A DNA stretch of 64,000 bases, taken from positions 496,001 through 560,000 of the forward strand of contig NZ_JAFLNL010000001.1 of NCBI RefSeq assembly GCF_017313785.1. Reading direction: 5' to 3'. Numbering within the stretch: the stretch's first letter is position 1; every line of letters starts with the position of its first letter. A program made the position numbers and the translations under genes. This DNA is from Flagellimonas aurea. GTDB taxonomy: Bacteria > Bacteroidota > Bacteroidia > Flavobacteriales > Flavobacteriaceae. The notes beneath the pieces were generated by a model. It worked only from the letters and a program-made list of their open reading frames with translations. It searched no databases and was not told the DNA's origin. Below are positions 53,283 to 61,672 of this stretch, in pieces.

Positions 53283-53297
53283 CCAAAACATCGAATC

Positions 53298-54575
53298 ATG
53301 AATATCCTGGTCTTGGGCTCTGGCGGTCGCGAACATGCCATTTCCCTAAAAATCTCTCAAAGCCCTAAAACATCCAATCTTTTTGTAGCGCCCGGCAATG
53401 CGGGCACCTCTCAAATTGCCACAAATGTTGAGGTGGGCGTGAACGATTTTGAAGCCATCAAACAATTGGTGCTCAAAGAAAGCATAGAATTGGTAGTAGT
53501 AGGACCGGAAGATCCTCTGGTAAATGGGGTACATGATTTTTTCTTGAAGGATACCGAACTGAACGCCGTTCCTGTTATCGGGCCGGAGAAAGCTGCTGCA
53601 GAGCTCGAGGGGAGCAAGGAGTTTGCCAAGGAGTTTATGATGCGGCACAATATTCCAACGGCAGCTTACGAAAGTTTTACGAGTGAGACATTGGAAAAGG
53701 GGTATACCTTTTTGGAAACCCTAAATCCACCGTACGTACTAAAAGCGGATGGACTTGCTGCAGGAAAAGGAGTTTTGATCCTTCAAGATCTGCAGGAAGC
53801 CAAGGACGAGCTTAAATCCATGTTGGTCGATTCCAAATTCGGGAACGCAAGTGCCACGGTGGTCATCGAAGAGTTCTTGGACGGTATCGAACTGAGTTGT
53901 TTTGTATTGACGGACGGAACCAATTACAAAATCCTTCCCACCGCCAAAGATTACAAAAGGATAGGTGAGGGAGACACCGGACTCAACACGGGCGGCATGG
54001 GGGCCATTTCCCCGGTTCCTTTTGCCGATTCGGTCTTAATGGGCAAGATAGAGCGCAAAATCGTAAAACCGACCGTAGACGGGCTTAAAACGGATAATTT
54101 ACCTTATGTGGGCTTTATCTTTATCGGATTGATCAAAGTCGGCGATGAGCCCAAAGTAATCGAGTACAACGTTCGTATGGGAGATCCAGAGACCGAAGTT
54201 GTGATTCCGCGCCTTAAAAGTGATCTTGTGGATGTGTTATTGGCAATGGCGAACGGCACCCTTGATCAAATTGACCTTCAAATCGATGAAAGAACGGCAA
54301 CCACGGTTATGGCCGTATCGGGAGGCTACCCTGAAGCCTACGAAAAAGGCAAGGAAATCACAGGGGCAGAAAACATTCAAGATTCTATTGTTTTCCATGC
54401 GGGAACTAAAATGTCCAACGGAAAAGTAGTGACCAACGGAGGGCGTGTAATAGCCGTTACTTCCTTTGGAAAAGACTTTAAGGAAGCATTGAAAACATCC
54501 TATCAAAACATGGAAAAACTCCATTTTGATGGAATGTATTACCGAAAAGATTTAGGATTCGATCTAGATGTATGA
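53298..54575 (+). CDS. purD: Phosphoribosylamine--glycine ligase
   Basis: A 425-residue ATP-grasp enzyme, second step of purine synthesis. N-terminal GSGGREHAISLKI; VVGPEDPLVNG; 'VLKADGLAAGKGVLIL' with the ATP-grasp site; 'EFLDGIELSCFVLTDG'; GLNTGGMGAISPVPF; and 'VIEYNVRMGDPETEVV'. Length is normal for a monofunctional enzyme. The ATG at 53298 gives the family's usual 'MNILVLGSGGREHA' start. It overlaps the convergent DUF6341 gene by 12 bases. Confidence 0.97.
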   Translation: MNILVLGSGGREHAISLKISQSPKTSNLFVAPGNAGTSQIATNVEVGVNDFEAIKQLVLKESIELVVVGPEDPLVNGVHDFFLKDTELNAVPVIGPEKAAAELEGSKEFAKEFMMRHNIPTAAYESFTSETLEKGYTFLETLNPPYVLKADGLAAGKGVLILQDLQEAKDELKSMLVDSKFGNASATVVIEEFLDGIELSCFVLTDGTNYKILPTAKDYKRIGEGDTGLNTGGMGAISPVPFADSVLMGKIERKIVKPTVDGLKTDNLPYVGFIFIGLIKVGDEPKVIEYNVRMGDPETEVVIPRLKSDLVDVLLAMANGTLDQIDLQIDERTATTVMAVSGGYPEAYEKGKEITGAENIQDSIVFHAGTKMSNGKVVTNGGRVIAVTSFGKDFKEALKTSYQNMEKLHFDGMYYRKDLGFDLDV

Positions 54576-54785
54576 GTGGGAGCTTATGCTCTTGTCCTCT
54601 TCACCGTTCTCGTTGAAAATCTTCAACTGGCCCATCCAGTACACCATCGCCACAAAACCGATGATCATAAAAATCCAGTTAATGGAGTTGGAACCCCACC
54701 AGCTGTGCATAAACCGGAAAAAATCCAATGGTGCGAAAAGGTAGTTTACAAATAAGTCCTCTATACCGTAAAAAAACTTGCTCAT
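54564..54785 (-). CDS. DUF6341 family small membrane protein
   Basis: A 73-residue protein: 'FFYGIEDLFVNYLFAPLDFFR' amphipathic N-terminus, then 'WWGSNSINWIFMIIGFVAMVYWMGQLKIF' with one membrane helix (about residues 35-55) and an acidic tail. I recognise this layout as DUF6341, a small Flavobacteriia family of unknown function. It overlaps the purD 3' end by 12 bases on the opposite strand and has a perfect -7 element (TACTTTTG) at 54812-54805. Confidence 0.85.
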   Translation of the reverse strand: MSKFFYGIEDLFVNYLFAPLDFFRFMHSWWGSNSINWIFMIIGFVAMVYWMGQLKIFNENGEEDKSISSHSYI

Positions 54786-54804
54786 CTTGGCTATATTTAC
54801 TTTA

Positions 54805-54812
54805 CAAAAGTA
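54805..54812 (-). promoter_or_regulatory. -7 promoter element for the DUF6341 gene
   Basis: On the minus strand TACTTTTG, a perfect TAnnTTTG match, 19 bases before the DUF6341 ATG. It lies only 12 bases before the plus-strand ATG of the DUF6427 gene, so divergent transcription starts very close together here. Confidence 0.55.
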
Positions 54813-54824
54813 GCAAAAGATAGG

Positions 54825-55754
54825 ATGATTTCAAGCTTTTTCGGAAAAACTAAACCCATAAACAATATAGTTCTCGCCAGTTTCCTGTTCCTATTCTATT
54901 TTACCAATGTTTTTTTTCAACTGGGAGATCAAAGGATCAATCAGGTTATTCCCTTGGAAATGATGCTGTTTGCGGTTTTGTTGGTCTCGGTTTTCATCAC
55001 CAATCAAATTGTAAGAACGGAAAAGGCAACAGAGTCAAACTCCTATGCGATGCTCTTTTTTGTACTTCTGATTGTTACGTTTTCCGATGAATTGGTGCTT
55101 CAAAACGTACTGTTCGCCAACTTCTTTTTGCTCTTGGCCTTCTGGAGGATATTGTCCATCAAATCCACAAAAAACGTAAAGCACAAAATTTTTGATGCCT
55201 CCCTATTGATTGCCATTGCAAGTTTGTTCTACGATTGGGCCCTTGCCTTTATGCTCCTCGTTTTTTTTGTGATCGGGGTCTACGACCGTAAAACGTTCAA
55301 AAATTGGTTGGTTCCATTGTTGGGGGTAGGTACAATTTTTATACTTACGTTCACCGTTTTGAAACTAAAAGGGTCAATGAACTTTTTTGAGGACCATTAT
55401 CAATTTTCCTTGGGCCTTTTTACCAGCAAATCCTTCTTTCAGGTATTGAACATAAAGACATTGATCTATCTGATTTTGACCATACTCGTTTCCATTGCCG
55501 TGTTCATTAGGTTGAGAAACGTGAGCGGAGGAAAATTACTGTTGCTTCGGATCGTGTTTTTAATCTTTGTTTTGGGCACCGGTATTATTCTCTTTACCCC
55601 TGCCGATGCATCGCCCGTTTTGCTTACCTTTTTTCCTGCCGCCGTATTTTTTACCAATTATTTTGAAGTGATGAAAAAAAGAAGGCTTCAGGAAGCTTTA
55701 ATGGTAGGCTTTGTGGTATTGGCCTGTTCGCTTTTTGCCGTTCACCTCAACTAA
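54825..55754 (+). CDS. DUF6427 family membrane protein
   Basis: A 309-residue polytopic membrane protein with about eight to nine helices, opening MISSFFGKTKPINNIVLASF. This start and the helix spacing match what I recall as DUF6427 of Flavobacteriia; the function is unknown. It is divergent from the DUF6341 gene, with only 39 bases between start codons, so the two may share a control region. The DUF4254 gene follows 39 bases after, with its own -7 element. Confidence 0.85.
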   Translation: MISSFFGKTKPINNIVLASFLFLFYFTNVFFQLGDQRINQVIPLEMMLFAVLLVSVFITNQIVRTEKATESNSYAMLFFVLLIVTFSDELVLQNVLFANFFLLLAFWRILSIKSTKNVKHKIFDASLLIAIASLFYDWALAFMLLVFFVIGVYDRKTFKNWLVPLLGVGTIFILTFTVLKLKGSMNFFEDHYQFSLGLFTSKSFFQVLNIKTLIYLILTILVSIAVFIRLRNVSGGKLLLLRIVFLIFVLGTGIILFTPADASPVLLTFFPAAVFFTNYFEVMKKRRLQEALMVGFVVLACSLFAVHLN

Positions 55755-55770
55755 ATATGGCATAAAGCAA

Positions 55771-55778
55771 TATCTTTG
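55771..55778 (+). promoter_or_regulatory. -7 promoter element for the DUF4254 gene
   Basis: TATCTTTG, a perfect TAnnTTTG match ending 15 bases before the ATG at 55794. Confidence 0.6.
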
Positions 55779-55793
55779 AACAAAATTTAAGCT

Positions 55794-56399
55794 ATGTTCA
55801 GCGATTTTGCATTCAATATATTTCAAGAAAGTATTGATACCTATCACATCAAGGACGATGTGTGCCAAGAATTCAGCAACCCTTATCCAAAGGATAAAGT
55901 GGAGCATTTGCTATATAGGAAAAACTGGATAGATACCGTGCAGTGGCACTACGAAGATATTATTAGGGACCCAAAAATAGATCCTGTTGCCGCGTTGGAC
56001 CTCAAACGTAAAATTGATGCCAGCAATCAAGATCGTACGGACTTGGTGGAATATATCGATAGTTACTTTTTGAATAAATACCAATCAGTACATGTAAAAG
56101 AAGAGGCCACCATCAATACCGAAAGCCCGGCCTGGGCCATAGACCGTCTTTCCATTCTCGCGTTGAAAATATATCACATGCAAGAAGAGGTAAACCGTAC
56201 CGATGCATCACCAGAACACATTAATAAATGCAGTGAGAAACTAGCGGTGCTTTTGGAGCAGAAAAAAGACCTTTCCACCGCCATTGACCAGTTGTTGGCC
56301 GATATTGAGGCAGGGGAAAAGTACATGAAAGTCTATAAACAGATGAAAATGTACAACGACGACGAACTTAACCCGGTGCTTCGTGGTCAAAAAGGGTAA
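55794..56399 (+). CDS. DUF4254 domain-containing protein
   Basis: A 201-residue mostly helical protein. 'LYRKNWIDTVQWHYEDIIRDPKIDP' near residues 40-65 and 'DRLSILALKIYHMQEE' near 122-137 are the conserved DUF4254 segments. The family has unknown function but is, in Bacteroidota, regularly placed just before a family 9 glycosyltransferase, as here: the next gene overlaps it by 17 bases. A role with lipopolysaccharide core sugar transfer is inferred from this only. Confidence 0.9.
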   Translation: MFSDFAFNIFQESIDTYHIKDDVCQEFSNPYPKDKVEHLLYRKNWIDTVQWHYEDIIRDPKIDPVAALDLKRKIDASNQDRTDLVEYIDSYFLNKYQSVHVKEEATINTESPAWAIDRLSILALKIYHMQEEVNRTDASPEHINKCSEKLAVLLEQKKDLSTAIDQLLADIEAGEKYMKVYKQMKMYNDDELNPVLRGQKG

Positions 56400-57432
56400 A
56401 CATACCCATATCTTGGTCATTCGCTTATCCGCTATGGGCGATGTGGCAATGACCGTTCCTGTGCTCCGTGCACTCATCGATAAATATCCTGAAATCCGCT
56501 TGACCATCCTCACCAAAAAGAACTTCATGCCCATATTTGATGGCTTGGAGCATGTGCAGGTCAAAGAGGCCGATGTTAAAAATAGACACAAGGGTTTGAT
56601 GGGGCTTTGGCGTCTCTACAAAGAATTGAAACCCCAACAGTTTGATGCCGTTGCGGACCTCCATAATGTGTTGCGCAGCCGTATACTCAAAAAGTATTTT
56701 GCCCTGGACCGTCTTCCTTTTGCCCAAATTGATAAAGGAAGGAAGGAAAAAAAAGCACTCACGCGATCTAAAAACAAAGTTTTTGAGCAGCTAAGGACAA
56801 CCCACCAGCGCTATGCCGATGTTTTTGGACAATTGGGATTCCCGGTTGACCTATCAAATGCCAAGCCATTAGAGCGTATTCAGCTTTCCGAAAAAGTGTT
56901 GGGACTGGTAGGACAGGATGTGAAAAAATGGGTAGGCATTGCCCCCTTTGCGGCTCACGAAGGCAAAATGTATCCATTGGAATCCACCAAGGAAATCATC
57001 AAAAAATTGGATGATACCGAAAAGTATAAAATTTTGCTTTTTGGCGGTGGAACCAAAGAAATTGAAGTGCTGGAAGGTATGGCCCAAACCAGTGAAAATG
57101 TATTTTGCATGGCGGGTAAATTGAATCTTTCCGAAGAACTACAACTCATCTCCAATTTGGATGTAATGCTGTCCATGGACAGTGGCAATGCACACATGGC
57201 GGCCAATTACGGCATTCCCGTGGTTACTCTCTGGGGGGTTACCCATCCGTTTGCCGGGTTCTATCCATTTGGGCAGCCCTTGGAAAATGCGCTCATGGCC
57301 GACCGTGGTATCTACCCTTTGATTCCGACCTCGGTTTATGGTAACAAGGTGCCCCAAGGGTATGAGAACGCAATGGAAACCATCAAACCAGAGCGAGTAT
57401 TGGATAGATTGACGGGCATCTTGGACAATTGA
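56383..57432 (+). CDS. Glycosyltransferase family 9 (heptosyltransferase-like)
   Basis: A 349-residue GT-B enzyme of the ADP-heptose:LPS heptosyltransferase family. N-terminal 'ILVIRLSAMGDVAMTVPVLRAL' (Asp in the GD motif), 'FDAVADLHNVLRS', and the donor segment 'MLSMDSGNAHMAANYGIPVVTLWGVTHP'. It likely acts in lipid A-core synthesis at the inner membrane. The start is a GTG at 56383, within the DUF4254 gene, because the conserved 'VIRLSAMGD' follows and no ATG lies upstream of it in frame. Confidence 0.92.
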   Translation: MVKKGKHTHILVIRLSAMGDVAMTVPVLRALIDKYPEIRLTILTKKNFMPIFDGLEHVQVKEADVKNRHKGLMGLWRLYKELKPQQFDAVADLHNVLRSRILKKYFALDRLPFAQIDKGRKEKKALTRSKNKVFEQLRTTHQRYADVFGQLGFPVDLSNAKPLERIQLSEKVLGLVGQDVKKWVGIAPFAAHEGKMYPLESTKEIIKKLDDTEKYKILLFGGGTKEIEVLEGMAQTSENVFCMAGKLNLSEELQLISNLDVMLSMDSGNAHMAANYGIPVVTLWGVTHPFAGFYPFGQPLENALMADRGIYPLIPTSVYGNKVPQGYENAMETIKPERVLDRLTGILDN

Positions 57433-57533
57433 GCAACCAATTATCGGTTATTGCATCATTTTATATAAAATCGATTATCTTAACTTTCCGTGTCCGTTTT
57501 TGGACATTGACCGAAGTCATATAAAAACAAGCT

Positions 57534-58469
57534 ATGAAAAAAACGAACTTGATATTTACCATGTTTCTGGGAGCTGTTCTGCTCTCTTGTTCCTCTGAAG
57601 AGCCTACAACAAATCCTGAACCGGTTCCTAGATTGAACATTACTTTTATCATGGATAACGAGGCTGAAAGGTTGGACAATTTGGGCAACCCTGTATCGGT
57701 TCCCGAAGGAAATGCAGCGCAAGACCCCGATTTTGAAGTTCTAGGGTTGCATTTTATGGGCCTGTATCCGGACAAGTTCACTCCCTATGATGAGGGTGTC
57801 ACCATCACTTCGACCGCAACTACGGGAAGCGGGGGAGCCACTGCCATCGATTTTAACAGCGAAGTGTTTTTGAATGAAGAAATCAACACCTTCAGCATTC
57901 CATTGAGTTACGTAGCCTCAGGCACATATGAATATTTTAGGGCTTCTATTGGGTACCAGAAATACAAAATCGTATACAACCTTGAGGGAGCCGAAACGGA
58001 AATTCCCGACTGGCCGGATGGCGTCGACGATAATATTGATGTGGATGCCACTGTTGGATCTTTTTTGGGTTACAACACTTATATCGGCAATTATACCTTG
58101 GACAAACTTACAGTAGATGTCAATGGGAATAAGGCCCAAGGGTATTTTGGCCTGGAAACCCAAGGGAATATTAACGGGTTTGTCCTAACGCAATTAACAC
58201 AAGGCAATGCTCCGCAAACCACGGTGCCCAACCCAATAGATGATACTTCCCCGGTTCCGGAGGGTTCATGTGTAGTGACGGGACAATTTCCATCGGCTTT
58301 GGTGATACCAGCAAATGCATCCGAAGACATTAATATTGAAGTGGTCATATCCATCAACCAAAGTTTTGAATGGGAAGATGGTAACGGCAACGGTAAATAT
58401 GAACCTCTATTGGGTGAAAGCGTCGTGGATATGGGCACAAGGGGCGTGTTCCCTTCCGTAGTGGATTAA
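57534..58469 (+). CDS. Uncharacterised surface lipoprotein
   Basis: A 311-residue protein with a lipoprotein signal (VLLSCSSEEP, Cys19) and an acidic, Pro/Thr-rich start of the mature chain. The rest is beta-rich and Asp/Asn/Gly-rich, with a calcium-loop-like segment 'EDGNGNGKYEP' near the C-terminus and 'DGVDDNIDVDATVG' centrally. The early acidic residues after the Cys (SSEEP) fit a lipoprotein export-type signal for the outer surface in Bacteroidota. The family is not recognised. It overlaps the convergent arsS gene by 4 bases at the stops. Confidence 0.78.
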   Translation: MKKTNLIFTMFLGAVLLSCSSEEPTTNPEPVPRLNITFIMDNEAERLDNLGNPVSVPEGNAAQDPDFEVLGLHFMGLYPDKFTPYDEGVTITSTATTGSGGATAIDFNSEVFLNEEINTFSIPLSYVASGTYEYFRASIGYQKYKIVYNLEGAETEIPDWPDGVDDNIDVDATVGSFLGYNTYIGNYTLDKLTVDVNGNKAQGYFGLETQGNINGFVLTQLTQGNAPQTTVPNPIDDTSPVPEGSCVVTGQFPSALVIPANASEDINIEVVISINQSFEWEDGNGNGKYEPLLGESVVDMGTRGVFPSVVD

Positions 58470-59554
58470 GCCACCGTTCCCTGGCAACTACTACCGGCCC
58501 CTGCGGTGCAGCCGTAGCAATGTTGAGAAATGATAATGTCCCGATTACTGAGCACATCATCATTGTAATCCTTGATGTGTTTTACTTTGCTCGCCACTTT
58601 TAGGTCCAACATTTGATTGAAATCGCAGTCGTATAACCAACCGTCCCAACTTACAGAGATGGTATTGGTGCACATTACGTTTTCAACTGCGGCCGGATTA
58701 TAGGCCTCAACCAAGGAATACATATAATCCTCGTAATTGTCCGAAGCGATGAGGTAGTCCAAGAACCGAGAAATGGGCAGATTGGTGATGGCAAAAAGAT
58801 TGTGGAAGTCGATGTCAAAATCCTCTTTAAGCGCTTTTTTGAAATCATGTTCCATAGCCGCTTGGTTAGCAGGCAAAAACGCTCCTGAGGGATTATACAC
58901 CAAATCCAAGCGCAAATCGCTGTTTGGCATTCCATAACCCACTTTGTTGAGCATTTGTAATGCTTTTATGGATTTGTCAAAAACCCCTTCTCCCCGTTGC
59001 TTGTCCGTTTTACCCCGGGTGTAGTGCGGCATGGAGGATACTACGTGTACATTGTGCTTTTTGAAAAATTCCGGTAGGTCGTGGTACTTTTTATTGGCCA
59101 AAATGATGGTCAAATTGGAGCGTACGATGAAATCTTGGATGCCCGCTTTGGACGCTTCCTCCACAAACCACCTAAAATCCGGGTTCATTTCCGGAGCTCC
59201 ACCGGTAAGGTCCAAAGTGTGCGCTCCGGTGTTGCGGATGACCTCCAGACATTGTTCCATGGTTTCCCGCGTCATGATTTCCTGTCGGTCGGGGCCGGCA
59301 TCTACATGGCAGTGCGCACAGACTTGATTGCACATATATCCCACGTTGATTTGGAGCACTTCCAACTTTTTGGGCTTTAACGGGAATTGACCTGTTTCTG
59401 CAATTTTATCCTTAAAAAACGGAAGTTCTCCCCCGACAAAAAGGTCGCCACTCAATATTTCCAATTGTTTTTGGGTATTGGCAAGCTCATCTTCCCGTGC
59501 TTTCAACGATTTTTTAGCTGCTTTTTTTATGTCTGTGAGTATGCTTTGCGTCAT
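58466..59554 (-). CDS. arsS: Arsenosugar biosynthesis radical SAM protein ArsS
   Basis: A 362-residue radical SAM enzyme. The iron-sulfur motif reads CNQVCAHC (about residues 75-82), with 'HCHVDAGPDRQEIM' after it and 'LDLTGGAPEMNPDF' as the SAM-binding GGAP-type strand. The C-terminal CYGCTAGAGSSCQG (about 345-358) is the second cysteine cluster of the DUF3641/ArsS type. ArsS joins a 5'-deoxyadenosyl group to dimethylarsenite on the way to arsenosugars. The partner peroxidase-like gene lies upstream on the same strand; arsM is not adjacent. Confidence 0.93.
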   Translation of the reverse strand: MTQSILTDIKKAAKKSLKAREDELANTQKQLEILSGDLFVGGELPFFKDKIAETGQFPLKPKKLEVLQINVGYMCNQVCAHCHVDAGPDRQEIMTRETMEQCLEVIRNTGAHTLDLTGGAPEMNPDFRWFVEEASKAGIQDFIVRSNLTIILANKKYHDLPEFFKKHNVHVVSSMPHYTRGKTDKQRGEGVFDKSIKALQMLNKVGYGMPNSDLRLDLVYNPSGAFLPANQAAMEHDFKKALKEDFDIDFHNLFAITNLPISRFLDYLIASDNYEDYMYSLVEAYNPAAVENVMCTNTISVSWDGWLYDCDFNQMLDLKVASKVKHIKDYNDDVLSNRDIIISQHCYGCTAGAGSSCQGTVA

Positions 59555-59641
59555 ATCTACTTTTTATAATCCTAGAGGAAACCTTGATGTTCCACTTGAA
59601 ATATTTTTCAGTCCAACTCTTTCAAAAGAAGCGCTCCAGTA

Positions 59642-59977
59642 CTACATGGAAAGTTTATCGTACTTGTTCATCATTTGAACACCATGTACCAATGTTGCAC
59701 CGCTTTCTATAGCTGCACCGGCGTGTACTGCCTCCATCATCTCTTCCTTGGTAATGCCACGTTGCAGACCATCTTTGGTATAGGCATCTATACAGTATGG
59801 GCACTTTACCACATGAGCCACGGCCAGGGCAATCAAGGATTTTTCGCGGGCACTGAGTGCACCTTCCTCAAAAACCTTTCCGTAGTAGTCAAAAAACTTT
59901 TTGCCCAGTTCCTCGCTCCACTCTGTGATGTTGCCAAATTTTCTAAGGTCTGCTGGGTCGTAATATGAATTGGCCAT
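59642..59977 (-). CDS. Carboxymuconolactone decarboxylase-like, arsenosugar-associated peroxidase-like protein
   Basis: A 111-residue AhpD/CMD-fold protein with the redox pair in 'VVKCPYCIDAY' (CxxC at about 58-61) and 'REKSLIALAVAHV' before it. 'ALSAREKSLIALAVAH' and the start 'DPADLRKFGNITEWSEELGKKFFDYYGKVF' match the peroxidase-like protein found beside arsS/arsM in arsenosugar clusters. It lies 87 bases upstream of arsS on the same strand, so the two are probably co-transcribed. Confidence 0.9.
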   Translation of the reverse strand: MANSYYDPADLRKFGNITEWSEELGKKFFDYYGKVFEEGALSAREKSLIALAVAHVVKCPYCIDAYTKDGLQRGITKEEMMEAVHAGAAIESGATLVHGVQMMNKYDKLSM

Positions 59978-60111
59978 GTTCTTCTATTTAATGTTTTACC
60001 TAAACATACAACAATTATCATTAATCATTTAGGTCGAAAGTATTTGTGCAAGATTACAGATCCTGAAAAATAAATATCTCGTGATACAGGAAATCTGATT
60101 ATTAGATATCT

Positions 60112-60142
60112 AAAAAGAAAAGAGCGACAATTGTCGCTCTTC
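60112..60142 (-). terminator. Intrinsic terminator of the fasciclin gene
   Basis: A perfect 20-base palindrome (AGAGCGACAATTGTCGCTCT, 60121-60140), flanked on the left by an A-rich stretch that on the minus strand becomes TTTCTTTTT. It lies 29 bases after the fasciclin stop. The run on the other side is not T-rich, so it acts on the minus strand. Confidence 0.8.
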
Positions 60143-60169
60143 TGCTAATTCAAATTATGAAGGAAATGT

Positions 60170-60727
60170 TTATTTTGAAGGTAACACAACAGTATCCACC
60201 ACATGGATAACCCCATTGGATTGGTTCACGTCGGCGATGGTTACAGTGGACACGTTTCCGGCACCGTCCTTGATCATGATCATACCTTTGTCCATCATGG
60301 CGGTCAAGGTATCTCCGTTCACTGTGGTAAGCTCGGCCATGCCGTCACCTTTCTTAATCCATTTTTTCAAGTCTTTGGCGTTGTATTTTCCAGCCACCAC
60401 GTGATAGGTAAGTACTCCTTGCAATTTTGCCTTGTTTTCTGGTTTGAGCAATGTAGCTACCGTTCCATCAGGCAATTTTTCGAATGCACTGTTGGTAGGA
60501 GCAAATACGGTGAATGGACCTTCACCTTGTAGAGTTTCTACCAATCCAGCAGCTTTTACGGCAGCAACCAAAGTAGTATGGTCTTTAGAGTTTACGGCAT
60601 TGGAAACAATATCCTTGCTTGGATACATGGGGGCTCCCCCTACCATTTTAGTTTGTGAAAAACCTGTAGTGATGGTCATAAATCCAGCACAAGCAATTAG
60701 TAATGTTAATGTTTTAATAGATTTCAT
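60170..60727 (-). CDS. Fasciclin domain protein
   Basis: A 185-residue exported protein with a signal peptide (about 1-24, ending near GFSQ) and one FAS1 domain: 'TLVAAVKAAGLVETLQGEGPFTVFAPTNSAFEKLPDGTV' and the closing 'VNQSNGVIHVVDTVVLPSK'. FAS1 proteins are secreted adhesion or matrix proteins. It stands alone on the minus strand and ends in a good terminator. The 192 bases between its stop and the arsenosugar gene hold only the terminator and an ACCTAAA/TTTAGGT inverted repeat (59998-60034). Confidence 0.93.
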   Translation of the reverse strand: MKSIKTLTLLIACAGFMTITTGFSQTKMVGGAPMYPSKDIVSNAVNSKDHTTLVAAVKAAGLVETLQGEGPFTVFAPTNSAFEKLPDGTVATLLKPENKAKLQGVLTYHVVAGKYNAKDLKKWIKKGDGMAELTTVNGDTLTAMMDKGMIMIKDGAGNVSTVTIADVNQSNGVIHVVDTVVLPSK

Positions 60728-60883
60728 GAGATTAAATTTTTAGTTTATATAATCACTTACGGAGTTTTGACTAAATGGGTTTGGTTTTTTGATTGTAGCG
60801 AGGTCTTTTAATCGAAATACAATGTTGTAGTAACCTTGGAAAACTATCATTATGTTACCTTTACACGGTATTACTTTTAAGAA

Positions 60884-61657
60884 ATGCTTGAAGATAAATC
60901 CATAGGCTTGGTGCTTTCCGGGGGAGGTGTCCGTGGCATGGCACATATAGGACTTATAAAGGCCATGCGCGAACATGGAGTCGAGGCTAAAGTAGTGGCC
61001 GGAACAAGCATTGGTGCTCTAGTGGGTGCGCTATATGCCAACGACAATTCGGTGGAGGATATGCTCAAGTTCTTTAAAGAGACCCCATTGTTCCAGTATA
61101 GCTTTTTTGCCATCAACAAACCCGGGTTTATCGACACGGAGCGGTATTTTAGCATTTTTAAGCATTTTTTTCCCGAGAACAACTTCAAAAGTTTAAAACG
61201 CCCTCTTTTTGTGGTCGCAACAGATTTATTGAAAGGTAGCGAGAAGGTGTTTTATGAGGGGGAACTCATCAAACCTTTATTGGCATCAGCCGCCTTACCG
61301 CCCGTTTTTAGCCCCGTAACCATTGATGATGTACTGTATGCCGATGGAGGAATCATGAACAATTTTCCAAAGGAATATGTACATCATATTACAGACTATA
61401 CCATTGGGAGCAATGTGTCCATAACCGTTCCCTTGGAAAAAAAGGATTTGAGAAATTCCTTTCAGTTGACAGCAAGGGTCACTAGTTTAATGATCCATGC
61501 ATCGAATCATGAGAAGATGATGGAATGTGATCTATTTATCGAGCCTAGCGAATTGGAGACCATAGGCGTTCTTGATAAAAAAGGTATCGAAAACGCTTTC
61601 AATATAGGGTACGAACATGGAAGCAGGGCCTTGGAAAAATTGTTGACCAAGACCTAG
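60884..61657 (+). CDS. Patatin-like phospholipase family protein
   Basis: A 257-residue lipid acyl hydrolase. The oxyanion motif GGGVRGMAHIG is at residues 13-23, the nucleophile Ser42 in GTSIGALVG, and the Asp in YADGGIMNNFP (DGG about 153). This is the Ser/Asp dyad of the patatin/RssA-type group, which cleaves phospholipids or lipid esters on the cytoplasmic or membrane face. It is convergent with the reductase gene to its right, with 15 bases between the stops. Confidence 0.94.
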   Translation: MLEDKSIGLVLSGGGVRGMAHIGLIKAMREHGVEAKVVAGTSIGALVGALYANDNSVEDMLKFFKETPLFQYSFFAINKPGFIDTERYFSIFKHFFPENNFKSLKRPLFVVATDLLKGSEKVFYEGELIKPLLASAALPPVFSPVTIDDVLYADGGIMNNFPKEYVHHITDYTIGSNVSITVPLEKKDLRNSFQLTARVTSLMIHASNHEKMMECDLFIEPSELETIGVLDKKGIENAFNIGYEHGSRALEKLLTKT

Positions 61658-61672
61658 TTAGGCCATTTCAAT

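Noticed and set aside
60121..60140. 20-base palindrome as an operator of the fasciclin gene
   Set aside because: It lies after the stop codon and is followed on the minus strand by a T-rich run, so a terminator is the simpler reading.
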